DNA of 64,000 bases from Tubulanus polymorphus (taxonomy: Eukaryota; Nemertea; Palaeonemertea; Tubulaniformes; Tubulanidae): positions 14,189,263-14,253,262 of the forward strand of contig NC_134028.1 in the NCBI RefSeq assembly GCF_964204645.1. The letters run 5' to 3'. The notes under the pieces are model-generated. The model worked only from the letters and a program-made list of their open reading frames with translations, had not been told where the DNA came from and did no database searches. Shown one piece after another: positions 52,945-62,636 of this stretch. The translations under genes were made by a program, and so were the position numbers. How positions within the stretch are numbered: position 1 is the first letter of the stretch; each line of letters begins with the position of its first letter.

Positions 52945-54651
52945 ATGGCAGAAGGTGGAGAAGGTTTTCCATTGGGTGGCATTGGAAATAATAATGAAGG
53001 ATTTATACCTGATAAACCACAACCTGATTTTGATGAAACAAGTTTTAATGATGGTAATGAATCAGCATATAATTCTAATTTAGGTGAAGATGATTCTAGT
53101 GGGCCTATATTATATGATTATGATGAATTTAAAGATGATACTGAAACAAGTGAAAAATTAATAGATTATTTAAGAACACGCGATGAGATAATAATTAAAA
53201 CTAGACCAAAAAGAAAAGATTTAATTAATAGATTAGAAAGAACAGAAAACCCTGAATTGAAAAAAGAATTATTATACATAAAACATAGTGTAACAAATAC
53301 AGTTATTGAAGAATTATTACCAAAAAATGTAACATATAACATTGAACCAGAAGATATTGCAATACAAATTGTAGAAGATGATCCATTCTTCATGAATAAT
53401 TTAGAATTTAAAAATGATTCATGGTTTTATAAAGTTGAATTAAATAACGAAACTGTATCAATTCAATTATCTAAAATGGGACAAAAAGATCTGTACCATC
53501 CTGAAATGCGTGCAGGATCTTCAATTGAACGTTCAAAAGGTGGTAGAGAATTTCTCAGAATTATATGGAATGCAATCGATAGAATAAATGAAGAACATAT
53601 TCATAATATTGATATAAACAAATATTCACCATTTAAAAATCCAAATCCAAATCCTACTGATGTTGATCCAGAAACTGATGAAGATTTTGCAAATCGATTA
53701 GATAGATTAAGATCTTCAACGCCCGAAACATCGAGAAGAGACACTCAACCAATTGATAATGATTCAAGTCAATTACAATTAGTATTAGAAGAACAAATTG
53801 ATAGATTAAGAGATTCAGAAGAAGAGATGAATAGTACTGGAATAAATCGAATACAATCTTTACTAAAAAAAGGACTTCTTAAATTAACTGATGATGAATT
53901 GGAAGCATTTCCTGAACAATCACGTAGAGAAATTAAAGGTATACAAGAATCAGCTGATGTAAATGCTAATATTAATATGAGATTTTCTAAAATAGCCATG
54001 TTAGAAAAAGAATTAGCTATTGCAAATGAAAAATTAGAACAATTAGAATTAAATAGAGATCTTAATGTAATTTATGAAGCTTATTATGAAAGCGGAAAGT
54101 TAGCTTTAGAAAAAGAAATAGATGATTTAAAATATAATATAGAATTACAGAAAGAAGAAAGAGATACATTATTAAAATCATATGATCTTAATCATATTAA
54201 AAAATTTAAAGTTATTTTTAAAGATTTGTTGATAAAACCAAATTCTGAAATATCATTGAAAGATAGAATAAAATTATAATTTAAGTTAGAAGGAATAACA
54301 ATTCTTTCAATTCTAACAGCTGTAACTATGTTATTTACAACAATAGGTTTAGCAATATCAAATGCTTTAAAATCTACTCCTACTCCCAATAAACCGGATA
54401 AACCCCCGAATGATAATAATTCTATACAAGATAAAGTTAAGGATGGTTTAAGAAAATTAGCAAAATATTTATGGGAACTATCTAAAAAATCTGCTGCAGC
54501 TTTACCAGGAATTATTGCATCAATTGTTGGTTTTATATTGAAATCTGCAGGAAACATTATTAACTTTGCTGCTGAACATATTATTTTATTTTTAATTACA
54601 GTTGTAAGTGCTATTATTTTTGGGTTAGTAAACAAGATCAAAAATAAATAA
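52945..54651 (+). pseudogene. Coiled-coil membrane protein with variable middle (E3), one nonsense codon
   Basis: 568 codons in one frame with a single TAA at 54277-54279 (Leu in E1 and E2). Order: acidic N-terminus (MAEGGEGFPLGGIGNNNEG), E3-specific middle (LKNDSWFYKVELNNET-type, HPEMRAGSSIERSKGGREFL), Pro/Asp-rich linker, coiled coil (about residues 275-420), then SLKDRIKL and C-terminal membrane helices (ILSILTAVTMLFTTIGLAI; AALPGIIASIVGFIL; IILFLITVVSAIIFGLV). The C-terminal type recurs in invertebrate Polintons; role unknown, possibly a virion membrane or spike protein. Confidence 0.78.
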
Positions 54652-54671
54652 TTAATTTTTTTGTTAAATAA

Positions 54672-55914
54672 ATGAGTGGGAGTTATATCAATCCTTCTAA
54701 GAATCATAGAATATCTAATGCTATTAAAGCAGAAAGATCACATCATATAATTACTCATAACCCTTCTAACATTAATCCTGATGAAACTTTATATGTTATA
54801 ATTCCTCGATTAACACAAAATACTTTTTATGTTCCAAATAGTATTTATTTATCAGCCGATATAAAAGTAACTGGTCATGATAATAATTATGTTGTTGATT
54901 ATGTTGGAAGATATTCGATTAAAAAATTAACTATAAAGATTGGTCCAGAAACCGTTTTCTCATTAGATGATTATAATTTATTTATGCATTATAAAGATTT
55001 ATGGTTAACTAAAGAAAATAGAAATAATATGATATTTCAAGGAATCCAATCAGAAAACCATAATAAATTAAGATCAGGAGCTAATGACGCAATAGTAACT
55101 CGTACCGCAGATAATTTGATTAAAAAGATTCATGGAAGCAAATATAAAATTCCATTAGACTTTGAATTGATAAATAATAATGCGCCTTTATATAAATACG
55201 CAATTCAAGAAGACGTTATATTCGAAATAACATTTGCTCCTGTAAATGAAATTGTATTATCTAGCGTAAGATATGAGTTATAATTTATCGAATATATGTT
55301 TAGAATATGACACAGTAACTGATTAAAATATTGCAAGTATAATTCAAACTAAATACAATCAAGGATTTTCATTATTATATGATTATATTGATAAATTTAA
55401 AACCGTAACTATTAATGCAAATGATGAAATTATTAATGAGAATATTAACTTCCCAAGAAGATCTATTAAAGGTATATTAATATTTTTTACCATTGCAACA
55501 TATTCTAATGGTGCAATACAGGTTGATAAGTATTATAATCCTGAAATAACAAAAGTAGAAATAACTATCGAAGGAATAGCAAATAAAATATTTTGTCAAG
55601 GAATGAGAATGATAGATCAATGGCCAGAAATTAGAAAACATTTTATGAATGAAAAAGTAAAATCATCTGAAAATTGTAATATTAATCAAATTGATTATTA
55701 TACCGGTAATAAATATGCATTATGGTTAGATTTTAGAACAACGGAGGATAATTCATTACATGGTTCTGGAAAAAAATTACAAAACACTAAAGATGGAATA
55801 CAATTATTCATGACAAAGAAAAAAGGAAGCTTAAATTTCAAAATGCACGTTTATATTATATCTGATGCGCAATTAAATATTGTAAATTCTCAATTAAATA
55901 GTGTTATGTATTAA
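54672..55914 (+). pseudogene. Major capsid protein, double jelly-roll (E3), frameshift and stop
   Basis: The longest capsid copy, about 414 codons. Motifs in order: FYVPNSIYLSADIKV, YVGRYSIKKLTIKIG, LFMHYKDLWLTKENR, KIPLDFELINNNAPL, LSNICLEYDTV, EGIANKIFCQGMRM, YALWLDFRTTEDNSLHGSG (55753 onward) and YIISDAQLNIV. Broken near 55266-55275 (frameshift) and by TAA in ACTGATTAAAAT at about 55323. The start ATG follows the T-run/TTAAATAA element. Confidence 0.92.
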
Positions 55915-55946
55915 AATTTTAACTTTAATAAAAAATCTTATATTAA

Positions 55947-57071
55947 ATGGAAGGTGGAATATATGAAATACAAACTCCAAGTGAAATGATAACAGATATA
56001 TATTATATATTACCTTATGATGAATACATTAAGTATTTTGGAGATTACCTTAATCAATTCAAATATAGAATAAGTAAAATAAAAGATAATATTGAAACTA
56101 AAATAGAAGATAAGAATGATATTGAATATAAAATAGAAGATGATATTGAAACTAAAATAGAAGATAGTAATAATATTGAAACTAAAATAGAAGATGTAAC
56201 AGCATCTACATCTTATAATATACCCTCTACATATGATATTGAATCAAAAAAAGATTATTATAATCCAAAATATTGTGATGTATGTAAGAAATATATATCA
56301 TATAAAAATTGGGCATCACATAAGAAATCAAAGAAACATATAGAAAAAGAAAAGAATAATAATGATAATAATATATCAGTTAGTAATATAAAAGATAATG
56401 TTAACCCAATTGAAACTAATGATACCATAGATAATATAACAGATAATGTTTACCCAATTGAAACTAATGATAATGATATAACAGATAATGAAATAATTGA
56501 TGATTCTAAAAAACATTGTAACATTTGTAATTTAGATATTTCTAAAAGTAATTTTTCTAAAAATAAAAAATCTAAGGGGCACATAGAAAATGAAAAAGAA
56601 TTAATATGTGATTATTGTAATAAAGAAATTGAACCTGTTGATAAAATTACTTATTATAAATCAAAATTACATCTAATTATTGTTTATAAAAAAGTGGGTA
56701 TGTTACCATTGTTAGATGAACCAAAGAAATATATCAAATATTTTAATCCTGAAACTAAACAATATCATATATTCTTTAAGTTGTCATTTGATAAATTATT
56801 AGCTTATGCAGAAGATAATCCTGACCAAATATATAAATTAGCGTATAATGGATACCTAGATTTATTTAATTTAATAAATGATTTTGAATTTGATTTTGAT
56901 GGTGATAATTCTAATGATTACTTTGAAAAATTAAGAATAAAAGCTGGATTAAGTGATGATGAACGTAGAATGAAGGATGAAATAGAATTAATAAATATGC
57001 CAAAGACTTCTGATGAATTTGATATAAACAAAGATGATTTTATAAATGTATTAGAAACAAAATTAGAATAA
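55947..57071 (+). CDS. Triple zinc-finger protein, 374 aa (E3, intact)
   Basis: Homologue of 36045-37139. An expanded ETKIED repeat block lies near residues 45-85. Fingers CDVCKKYISYKNWASHKKSKKH and CDYCNKEIEPVDKITYYKSKLH are kept; in the middle finger one His is now Asn (SKNKKSKGH), which would weaken zinc binding. Acidic conserved C-terminal domain. Last gene of the rightward block. Confidence 0.72.
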   Translation: MEGGIYEIQTPSEMITDIYYILPYDEYIKYFGDYLNQFKYRISKIKDNIETKIEDKNDIEYKIEDDIETKIEDSNNIETKIEDVTASTSYNIPSTYDIESKKDYYNPKYCDVCKKYISYKNWASHKKSKKHIEKEKNNNDNNISVSNIKDNVNPIETNDTIDNITDNVYPIETNDNDITDNEIIDDSKKHCNICNLDISKSNFSKNKKSKGHIENEKELICDYCNKEIEPVDKITYYKSKLHLIIVYKKVGMLPLLDEPKKYIKYFNPETKQYHIFFKLSFDKLLAYAEDNPDQIYKLAYNGYLDLFNLINDFEFDFDGDNSNDYFEKLRIKAGLSDDERRMKDEIELINMPKTSDEFDINKDDFINVLETKLE

Positions 57072-57427
57072 TTATTATAAAACTATTTATATATCTATAA
57101 AAATATTTATATATCTATGCACTAGACGTATGAGTATGAAAGTAAGAACCCAAGAATCCTTGCCAAGAAATATAAATTATAAACATAAATTATAAACATA
57201 AATTATAAACATAAATTATAAACATAAATTATAAACATAGTTTTAATATATAATTTATTCATCATTATATATTTCATTTAATAATTCATATTTCTATGGA
57301 CTAGACGTACGTAAGAATCCAAGATTCTTGCCAAGAAAGTAAAAAGGTAAGAATCTTACTTTCTTACTCGTACGTCTAGTACATAGAAATATAAATTAGT
57401 TTCTATAATATTCCAAATTATAAATAG
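57072..57427. repeat. Hairpin and tandem-repeat spacer between convergent blocks (E3)
   Basis: About six AAATTATAAACAT units (57172-57238). ACTAGACGTACGTAAGAATCC (57300) and TTACTCGTACGTCTAGT (57364-57380) close a nested hairpin with internal AAGATTCTTGCCAAGAAAG; a third ACTAGACGTATGAG lies at 57120. No gene. Mirror of E2 29938-30361. Confidence 0.6.
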
Positions 57428-58039
57428 TTATTTTATAAATTTATATTCATATGGAAATTGTAGTCTCAGTAATAATTTTGAACCTTTATTATTCTTTAAT
57501 TTATTCATATATTCATCATGTAATTCAGTATGTATAATTTGATTTTCTTCCAATGATTGTTGCATAGATTTTTTATCTTTGTTATAAATTAAAACTAGAA
57601 ATCTTATATTCTCCCTAAAGTCTTTAACAATTGAATTATATTTTTGATTTATAACCCATGTTGTTATCCCAAAATGTCTCCCAGAGAAAGCTAGATAACA
57701 TAACTCACTTTCTCTCACTTTTGAATCATGTAGATTAGCACAATCATCTACAATGAATAATGTATTTGATCCTTTATAAGTATCAATTGCTATTTTAATA
57801 CAATTATCTAAATTTTCCTTTACTGTTTTAGGATCTAATATAATAAACTTTTTCATCTCAACTATATCTCTATTATATGTTTTATTCATTTCATAAGTAG
57901 GACCGAATAATATTATATTATCAAAATGATTCTTATAAATAGTTTCTAACAAATCTAATATGAAATGTGTTTTACCACAATTGGTTACTCCAGTAACTAA
58001 CATATTATGCGGTTCAAATATAAATAAATCTTTACTCAT
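57428..58039 (-). CDS. FtsK/HerA-type genome-packaging ATPase (E3, intact)
   Basis: 203 aa. Walker A G17-T24 (GVTNCGKT), Walker B TLFIVDD (93-99), sensor region FSGRHFGITTWVINQKY. Ends with 16 residues (SKLLLRLQFPYEYKFIK) absent from E1 and E2, where a stop follows NNKG. The ATG overlaps the integrase stop by 8 bases (ATGAGTAA). Would power DNA packaging into the capsid. Confidence 0.92.
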   Translation of the reverse strand: MSKDLFIFEPHNMLVTGVTNCGKTHFILDLLETIYKNHFDNIILFGPTYEMNKTYNRDIVEMKKFIILDPKTVKENLDNCIKIAIDTYKGSNTLFIVDDCANLHDSKVRESELCYLAFSGRHFGITTWVINQKYNSIVKDFRENIRFLVLIYNKDKKSMQQSLEENQIIHTELHDEYMNKLKNNKGSKLLLRLQFPYEYKFIK

Positions 58040-59141
58040 TTATTCTTTTAATTTTACTAGATAAAATCCATTCATTAAATTTATCATCGTATCCTTTATA
58101 TTTCACCAAAGAATACTTTTTTCCTTTAAGAGTTTTCGTTTTCAATACTTTTTCTATTTTGTATTCTATTTCATCTGGATTTGGTACAAGTGATAATTCT
58201 TGTTCATAGAAATAACCTAATATTTCTTCATCTTTTATATCTTCTAATTTATAAACAAAAGGTTTAGTTAATATTATCTATTTAATCTTGAATATTTCTT
58301 CAGTAAAATTTGGGGTATAACCTTTATAAAAAGTTTTTCTATATTTAGATATTCTTACGTGTTGTCCTATTTTAAATTTAGGTTCACCGAAATCATGTGT
58401 AACAAACGCTCCATATAAATTATTCCAAACTATTTCCGAATTATCTTCTTTTCTAGCTTGTATAGGTTTCATATTTATAGAACTATGTTTAGAATTATTA
58501 TAACCTTTCACTAAATCATCTAATACATCGATATATTTGTATGTTTCATTAGCAGTAAAATATTTCCACATTCTAGTTTTCAATGTTTTATTAAATCTTT
58601 CTATAATACATGCTTTTTTATCCGAGTGTGTTGAAAAATAATCTACATCGTTATCAGATAATAGTTTTTTGAAATGTTTGTTATAAAATTCCTTACCTTC
58701 ATCAAATTGTATCTTATCTGGAATAGCTTCTTTAAATATATTCTTAAAAGCATTTGTCACTTCTATGCCAGTTTTATTTTTGATTGGAATTGACCATGCG
58801 TATCTACTGAATATGTCTATAACATTTAATATCCAGAAATATCCTTTGTTGTATTCCTCTAAGTTCTTCATGTCAATTAAATCTGCTTGCCATTGTTGAT
58901 CGATATATGAAACCATAACTTTTCTTGTTTTATCCATTTTCTTGTGGATTTGATATGTTGGTTGATTTTGTAACCATGATTTCAATTCACTATATTTTAT
59001 ATCACCGTGTGGGTGCCATACGGCACCATTACCATTTTCCTTATCAGATTTAATTTTACCCCATAATTCTGTAACGTTAGAATATGATACTTCACTTTCT
59101 GGGTTATAATATAACTCTCTTAAATATTCTTCTTTTTTCAT
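58032..59141 (-). pseudogene. Integrase with chromodomain (E3), one nonsense codon
   Basis: 369 codons with a single TAG at 58275-58277 (Asn in E2). The DDE core is complete (WQADLID, FDEGKEF, IIERFN), as is the chromodomain in the part after the stop. Compared with E2 it has a 27-bp in-frame insertion near 59010-59040 (GAVWHPHGD) made of GC-rich palindromic sequence GGTGCCGTATGGCACC. No N-terminal HHCC zinc finger is apparent. Confidence 0.92.
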
Positions 59142-59147
59142 CTTATT

Positions 59148-59546
59148 TTAATCCATTAATAATAATTTAGATTTAGTTTCAATGACTTTATGATTTGACT
59201 TATTTTCTGGTATGATAGGTTTACTGTCTGTATACGGATAACTAAGTTTCCGATTGTTATTGGAATCATCTTTATCATCAGATTTGAATTTTGATTTATA
59301 TATTACACCGGATAATATAATAATTGTGATTAACCCAATTGTAATATATAAGTAATTATTTCTTCCACTATTAGAAGAATTAGATGGATTACTATTTGAA
59401 TCAATATCAGATAAAGTCGGTGATTCATTTATATCAGTTAATTTCTTTTTCTTAGCTTTTTTTAATTCTGAAGATCTTTTACCCAATTCTCTTGTCCATT
59501 TAATTTGTTTTTCAGATCTAGCCTTTTTCTTAACATCATCACTCAT
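59148..59546 (-). CDS. One-pass membrane protein, 132 aa (E3, intact)
   Basis: Very basic N-terminus (KKKARSEKQIKWTRELGKRS, KKAKKKK), Ser/Asn-rich linker, membrane segment YLYITIGLITIIILSGVIY (about residues 70-88) and a polar tail. The basic end could touch DNA while the protein is anchored (inference). Its ATG overlaps the gene X stop (ATGAGTGA). Confidence 0.68.
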   Translation of the reverse strand: MSDDVKKKARSEKQIKWTRELGKRSSELKKAKKKKLTDINESPTLSDIDSNSNPSNSSNSGRNNYLYITIGLITIIILSGVIYKSKFKSDDKDDSNNNRKLSYPYTDSKPIIPENKSNHKVIETKSKLLLMD

Positions 59547-60147
59547 TTATTTTAGTTAATTTTTGTTCTGATTCATTTTCTGTTTAGACGTTTGGTTGTA
59601 GTACAGCGTCATCTGTTTCGTTCTTACCTGATTTATATTCCATAGGCTTGATGTTCGAAAATGTTATGACGCCAGTAGAAATTAATGTCAAAACCGATCC
59701 TAATTGAAATGAAGCATATCCGACCCATTTTTGTAATTCAGTCATAACTAACTAGTCATTTTTCAAATCACTATATAATTTATTTTCATCATCAATTGGT
59801 ATTAACTGGTTACATAACTTAGAGTAACATTTTATAATACCATCACTTATAGAGTCGTTTATTCTAGCTAATCTAGCTTCTTCATAAATCTAAAAATATT
59901 TTATTACTTTATCGGGTTTCATAGCATCTAATTCTTGAAAAGTTATTATTTTCCCGATAAACTGATTACATTTACCACTAGCAATTAATAATTCTAGATG
60001 GTGCTTACAATATAAATAGTATTCATAATCAATATTACAATTAATATTATTTTCAATTTTGATTGGAATATCCTTATTATCACTAATACCTAAATCATCT
60101 AATGTTTTTTCAATATCAATACTATTCTTACTCGATTTCTTTGACAT
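59539..60147 (-). pseudogene. Gene X (E3), nonsense codons
   Basis: ATG 60147 (MSKKSSKNSIDIEKTLDDLG) after TAATATAA. A TAG at about 59891 (Lys in E2) ends an 85-residue frame; further stops lie near 59753 and 59584. The ITFQELDAMKPDKVIKYF motif and C-terminal membrane segment are visible. Confidence 0.72.
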
Positions 60148-60406
60148 TTATATTAGAGAAATTAAATAAGAAAAATATTATAAGTATTATAAAATGATAC
60201 CAGTATCTTTTTAGATTAATACTAGCTTAGTTAAAGGTAAATAATTTTAGTATTAGTTATTGTTTTTTTAGTATTTTTTATTTGTGATATAAAGTATTCT
60301 TTTTTGAAAAGAAAATATTAAAAAAACAATAACTAATACTGGCTAGTTGAAGATATGTAATTTTTAATACTTTTTATTTAAAATCTATTATTCTTTAACC
60401 ACTCAT
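60148..60406. other. Spacer with long hairpin (E3)
   Basis: TTAGTATTAGTTATTGTTTTTTTAG-type arm (about 60248-60275) and its complement AAAAAAACAATAACTAATACT (about 60320-60340), about 45 bp apart. No gene. Same hairpin as E2 23009-23115. Confidence 0.55.
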
Positions 60407-61057
60407 TTAAGACTCAACGTATTGTTCATTATTTGGATCATTGTTCCATTGATCAATAAATTTCTTTGCCTTTGTTAACTGTTCTGAATATAACTGTAAA
60501 TCTAGTTTATTAGATTTGATTTGATTTTCTTTCTTTTCTAGAGGTCTTAAATTTTTCCAACCCCAAATAAGTTTTTTATTGTATTCATCATTCATGTTAA
60601 ATTTAGATAACACATGATCAATATGAAAGTATTCACCATAATTATCTACATTCATTTTATCGTCGAATTGATATATTATCCACGATTTTAAGAATTCATC
60701 TGTACAACCCAACAAATTAGATAGTGTTTCTGAATGTGTTTCTTTGTTGAATAATTGTGTTAATCTAGATCTTAAACATTGTTTCAATCTAAAATTAAGA
60801 TCTGTTTGATATCTTTCTCTCATATATTCTGCCATATATTAATTATAATGTTCTATATTATCTTCTCAGTATTGTTTGGTATATAGTTTAAAACAAGTTT
60901 TACAGCAATATTGAAAACCATATTTGCTAATCTTACGCTTACTAAATTCTGTTAAAGCTAATTTATCTAATTCACATTTACAACACTTCTTGTAATATAT
61001 ATTTATAACACCAGTGTTATTTGTAATATTGATAGTTTGTGGTTGTTCTGGTTCCAT
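60407..61057 (-). pseudogene. HNH-type zinc-binding protein (E3), two nonsense codons
   Basis: Zinc part CCKCELDKLALTEF...YCCKTCFKLY open from ATG 61057, then a TGA after TKQY and a TAA in the YNYYM segment. The C-terminal 142 residues are open, but the core reads HIDHVLSKF, two residues shorter than the E2 HIDHTLPISKF, which probably harms the active site. Confidence 0.72.
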
Positions 61058-61386
61058 TTATTATACGTATTTTTTACTAAATTGGTTAATATTTTAGAAT
61101 CCTCTTCCATTTCTTCGACCAACGTCATCCTTTTTAATTCCTCGCTGCTTTTGATAAGTTGTTTCGATTCCCTGATATCAAATTCCTCAACGTATTGTTC
61201 ATTATTTGGATCATTATTCCATAATTCAATAAATTTCTTTGCCTTTGTTAACTGTTCTGAATATAACTGTAAATATTCTAGTTTCAATTTATTCTCTAAA
61301 TGTGTTTTAGTTTTATTGTGTCTTGCTTTTTGGGATTTATCTATATTGATTTTACATGTTGGGCAGTAGTACTTATTTGCTTCCAT
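61003..61386 (-). CDS. Right-end chimeric gene: TIR zinc finger fused to HNH-protein tail (E3)
   Basis: ATG 61386. The first 38 codons (MEANKYYCPTCKINIDKSQK...) are identical to the polymerase start because they lie in the TIR. They run straight into LQLYSEQLTKAKKFIELWNNDPNNEQYVEE, a second copy of the C-terminal end of the HNH protein, then KQLIKSSEELKRMTLVEEME. A one-base deletion near 61075 lets the frame read past its usual stop into the HNH leader; the natural product is likely about 100 aa. Confidence 0.6.
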   Translation of the reverse strand: MEANKYYCPTCKINIDKSQKARHNKTKTHLENKLKLEYLQLYSEQLTKAKKFIELWNNDPNNEQYVEEFDIRESKQLIKSSEELKRMTLVEEMEEDSKILTNLVKNTYNKWNQNNHKLSILQITLVL

Positions 61387-61849
61387 TTTAATATCAAATT
61401 TTTTATTAAAATTGATTTTAGAAGTTTTTCATTTATATTTTATTCATATATATGAATATTTTAAGAGTAATAGGGAATATGTTGTTTCAGGTTAAAGGTT
61501 GAATGGTCGAGTTCATTAATAACAAATATTAAAAGTAATTTAAAACTATAATATATTTTCATAACCGTGTGTATTTCAGTTGAATATTATTTTCATTTGA
61601 ATATATTTGATTATATGAATGTGTGTATTGTAAATAAATCAATTGGTCGCGGAGCGGAGCGGTAGCGAAGTGGTGATTTAATACAATATGCTTTTTAAAT
61701 TATTGATATCTTAGAATAAATATTTAGTTTTAATATAAAATGCACACGGTAATGAAAATATATTATAGTTTTAAATTACTTTTAATGTTTTGTTTTTAAT
61801 GAACTCGGCCGTTCGACCTTTGATCTGAAACAACATATTCCCTATTACT
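61265..61849 (-). repeat. Right TIR of E3
   Basis: Inverted copy of 44594-45180, including the zinc-finger codons. The foldback is 61467-61849; its GC hairpin has lost one side (GCGGTAGCGAAGTGGTGATTT near 61660), so this end is slightly damaged. Confidence 0.9.
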
Positions 61850-61855
61850 CATAGA
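61850..61855. repeat. Right target-site duplication of E3 (CATAGA)
   Basis: Copy of 44588-44593. Confidence 0.92.
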
Positions 61856-62014
61856 CACCAAGCCACGTGGCATTGGTTTTTTAAGGGCTATTCAGTTTAC
61901 TCCAAAACAAGTCAATGATTAACATTAAAAAAGCTTCATATCAAGGGTATGTCGCAGGACTCGTGACGCCCATGAATTATCATCCCATAATTACAATGAA
62001 TCCAATTCTGCATG

Positions 62015-62020
62015 TACGTT
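62015..62020. repeat. Probable left target-site duplication of E4 (TACGTT)
   Basis: The six bases before the E4 terminus. The other end of E4 is outside the window; TACGTT occurs once in the matching empty sequence at 30-35. Confidence 0.6.
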
Positions 62021-62430
62021 AGTAATAGGGGTAATGGGCTTTCAGGCCAAAGGTCGAAGGGTCGAGCTCATTAAAAAACAAAACATTAAAAGTAACTTAA
62101 AACTATAATATATTTTCATAACCGTGTGTATTTTATATTATAACTAAATATTCATTCTAAGATATCAATAATTTAAATTTAAAAAGCATATTGTATTAAA
62201 TCAATTGGTCGCTCCACTTCGCTACCGCTCCGCTCCGCGACCAATTGATTTATTTACAATACACAAATTCATATAATCAAATATATTTTAATAATAATTA
62301 TTATTCTATTATTCAACTGAAATACACACGGTTATGAAAATATATTATAGTTTTAAATTACTTTTAAAATTTGTTTTTAATGAACTCGACCATTCAACCT
62401 TTAACCTGAAAGCCCATTACCCCTATTACT
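62021..62430. repeat. Terminal foldback of E4
   Basis: Outer arm GCCAAAGGTCGAAGGGTCGA, inner arm with GTTAAAGGTTGAATGG, as in E1; the 14-bp end block, including its private G, is the same in both arms. Confidence 0.88.
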
Positions 62431-62636
62431 CTTAAAATATTCATGTAAATGAATAACATTTAAATTGAAAGATTATTCAATATAAAAGTATATATTTACA
62501 ACATTATTTCAATATTCATATTTGTGTGAGTTAGATTTTTAAACATTAAAAGTGTTAGTAAAGTGTGATTGAAATAATACATGATATAAATCATTGAACT
62601 TCTAAAATCAATTTTAATAAAAAATTTAGTATTAAA

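Larger units (their letters stand above)
44594..61849 (+). mobile_element. Polinton/Maverick element E3 (17.3 kb, complete ends)
   Basis: A 17,256-bp element with TIRs of about 590 bp and duplication CATAGA. The best-preserved copy in the window: several genes have a single stop or none. Same gene order as E1 but without the 125-aa accessory module. Its end block is AATATGTTGTTTCA after AGTAATAGGG, unlike E1, E4 and E2. Confidence 0.95.
61850..62020. other. Host spacer between E3 and E4
   Basis: 171 bp with no gene. Its last 35 bases are identical to bases 1-35 of the window. Confidence 0.7.

Noticed and set aside
54192-54707. Minus-strand frame of 171 aa (also 11373-11648 minus and 38402-38760 plus)
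   Set aside because: These are antisense shadows of the conserved C-terminus of the coiled-coil membrane protein and of the capsid start; they recur only because the sense gene is conserved.
2412-61386. A Ulp1/adenovirus-type maturation protease gene
   Set aside because: No frame in E1, E2 or E3 shows the expected His...Asp...Gln...Cys arrangement; none is annotated.
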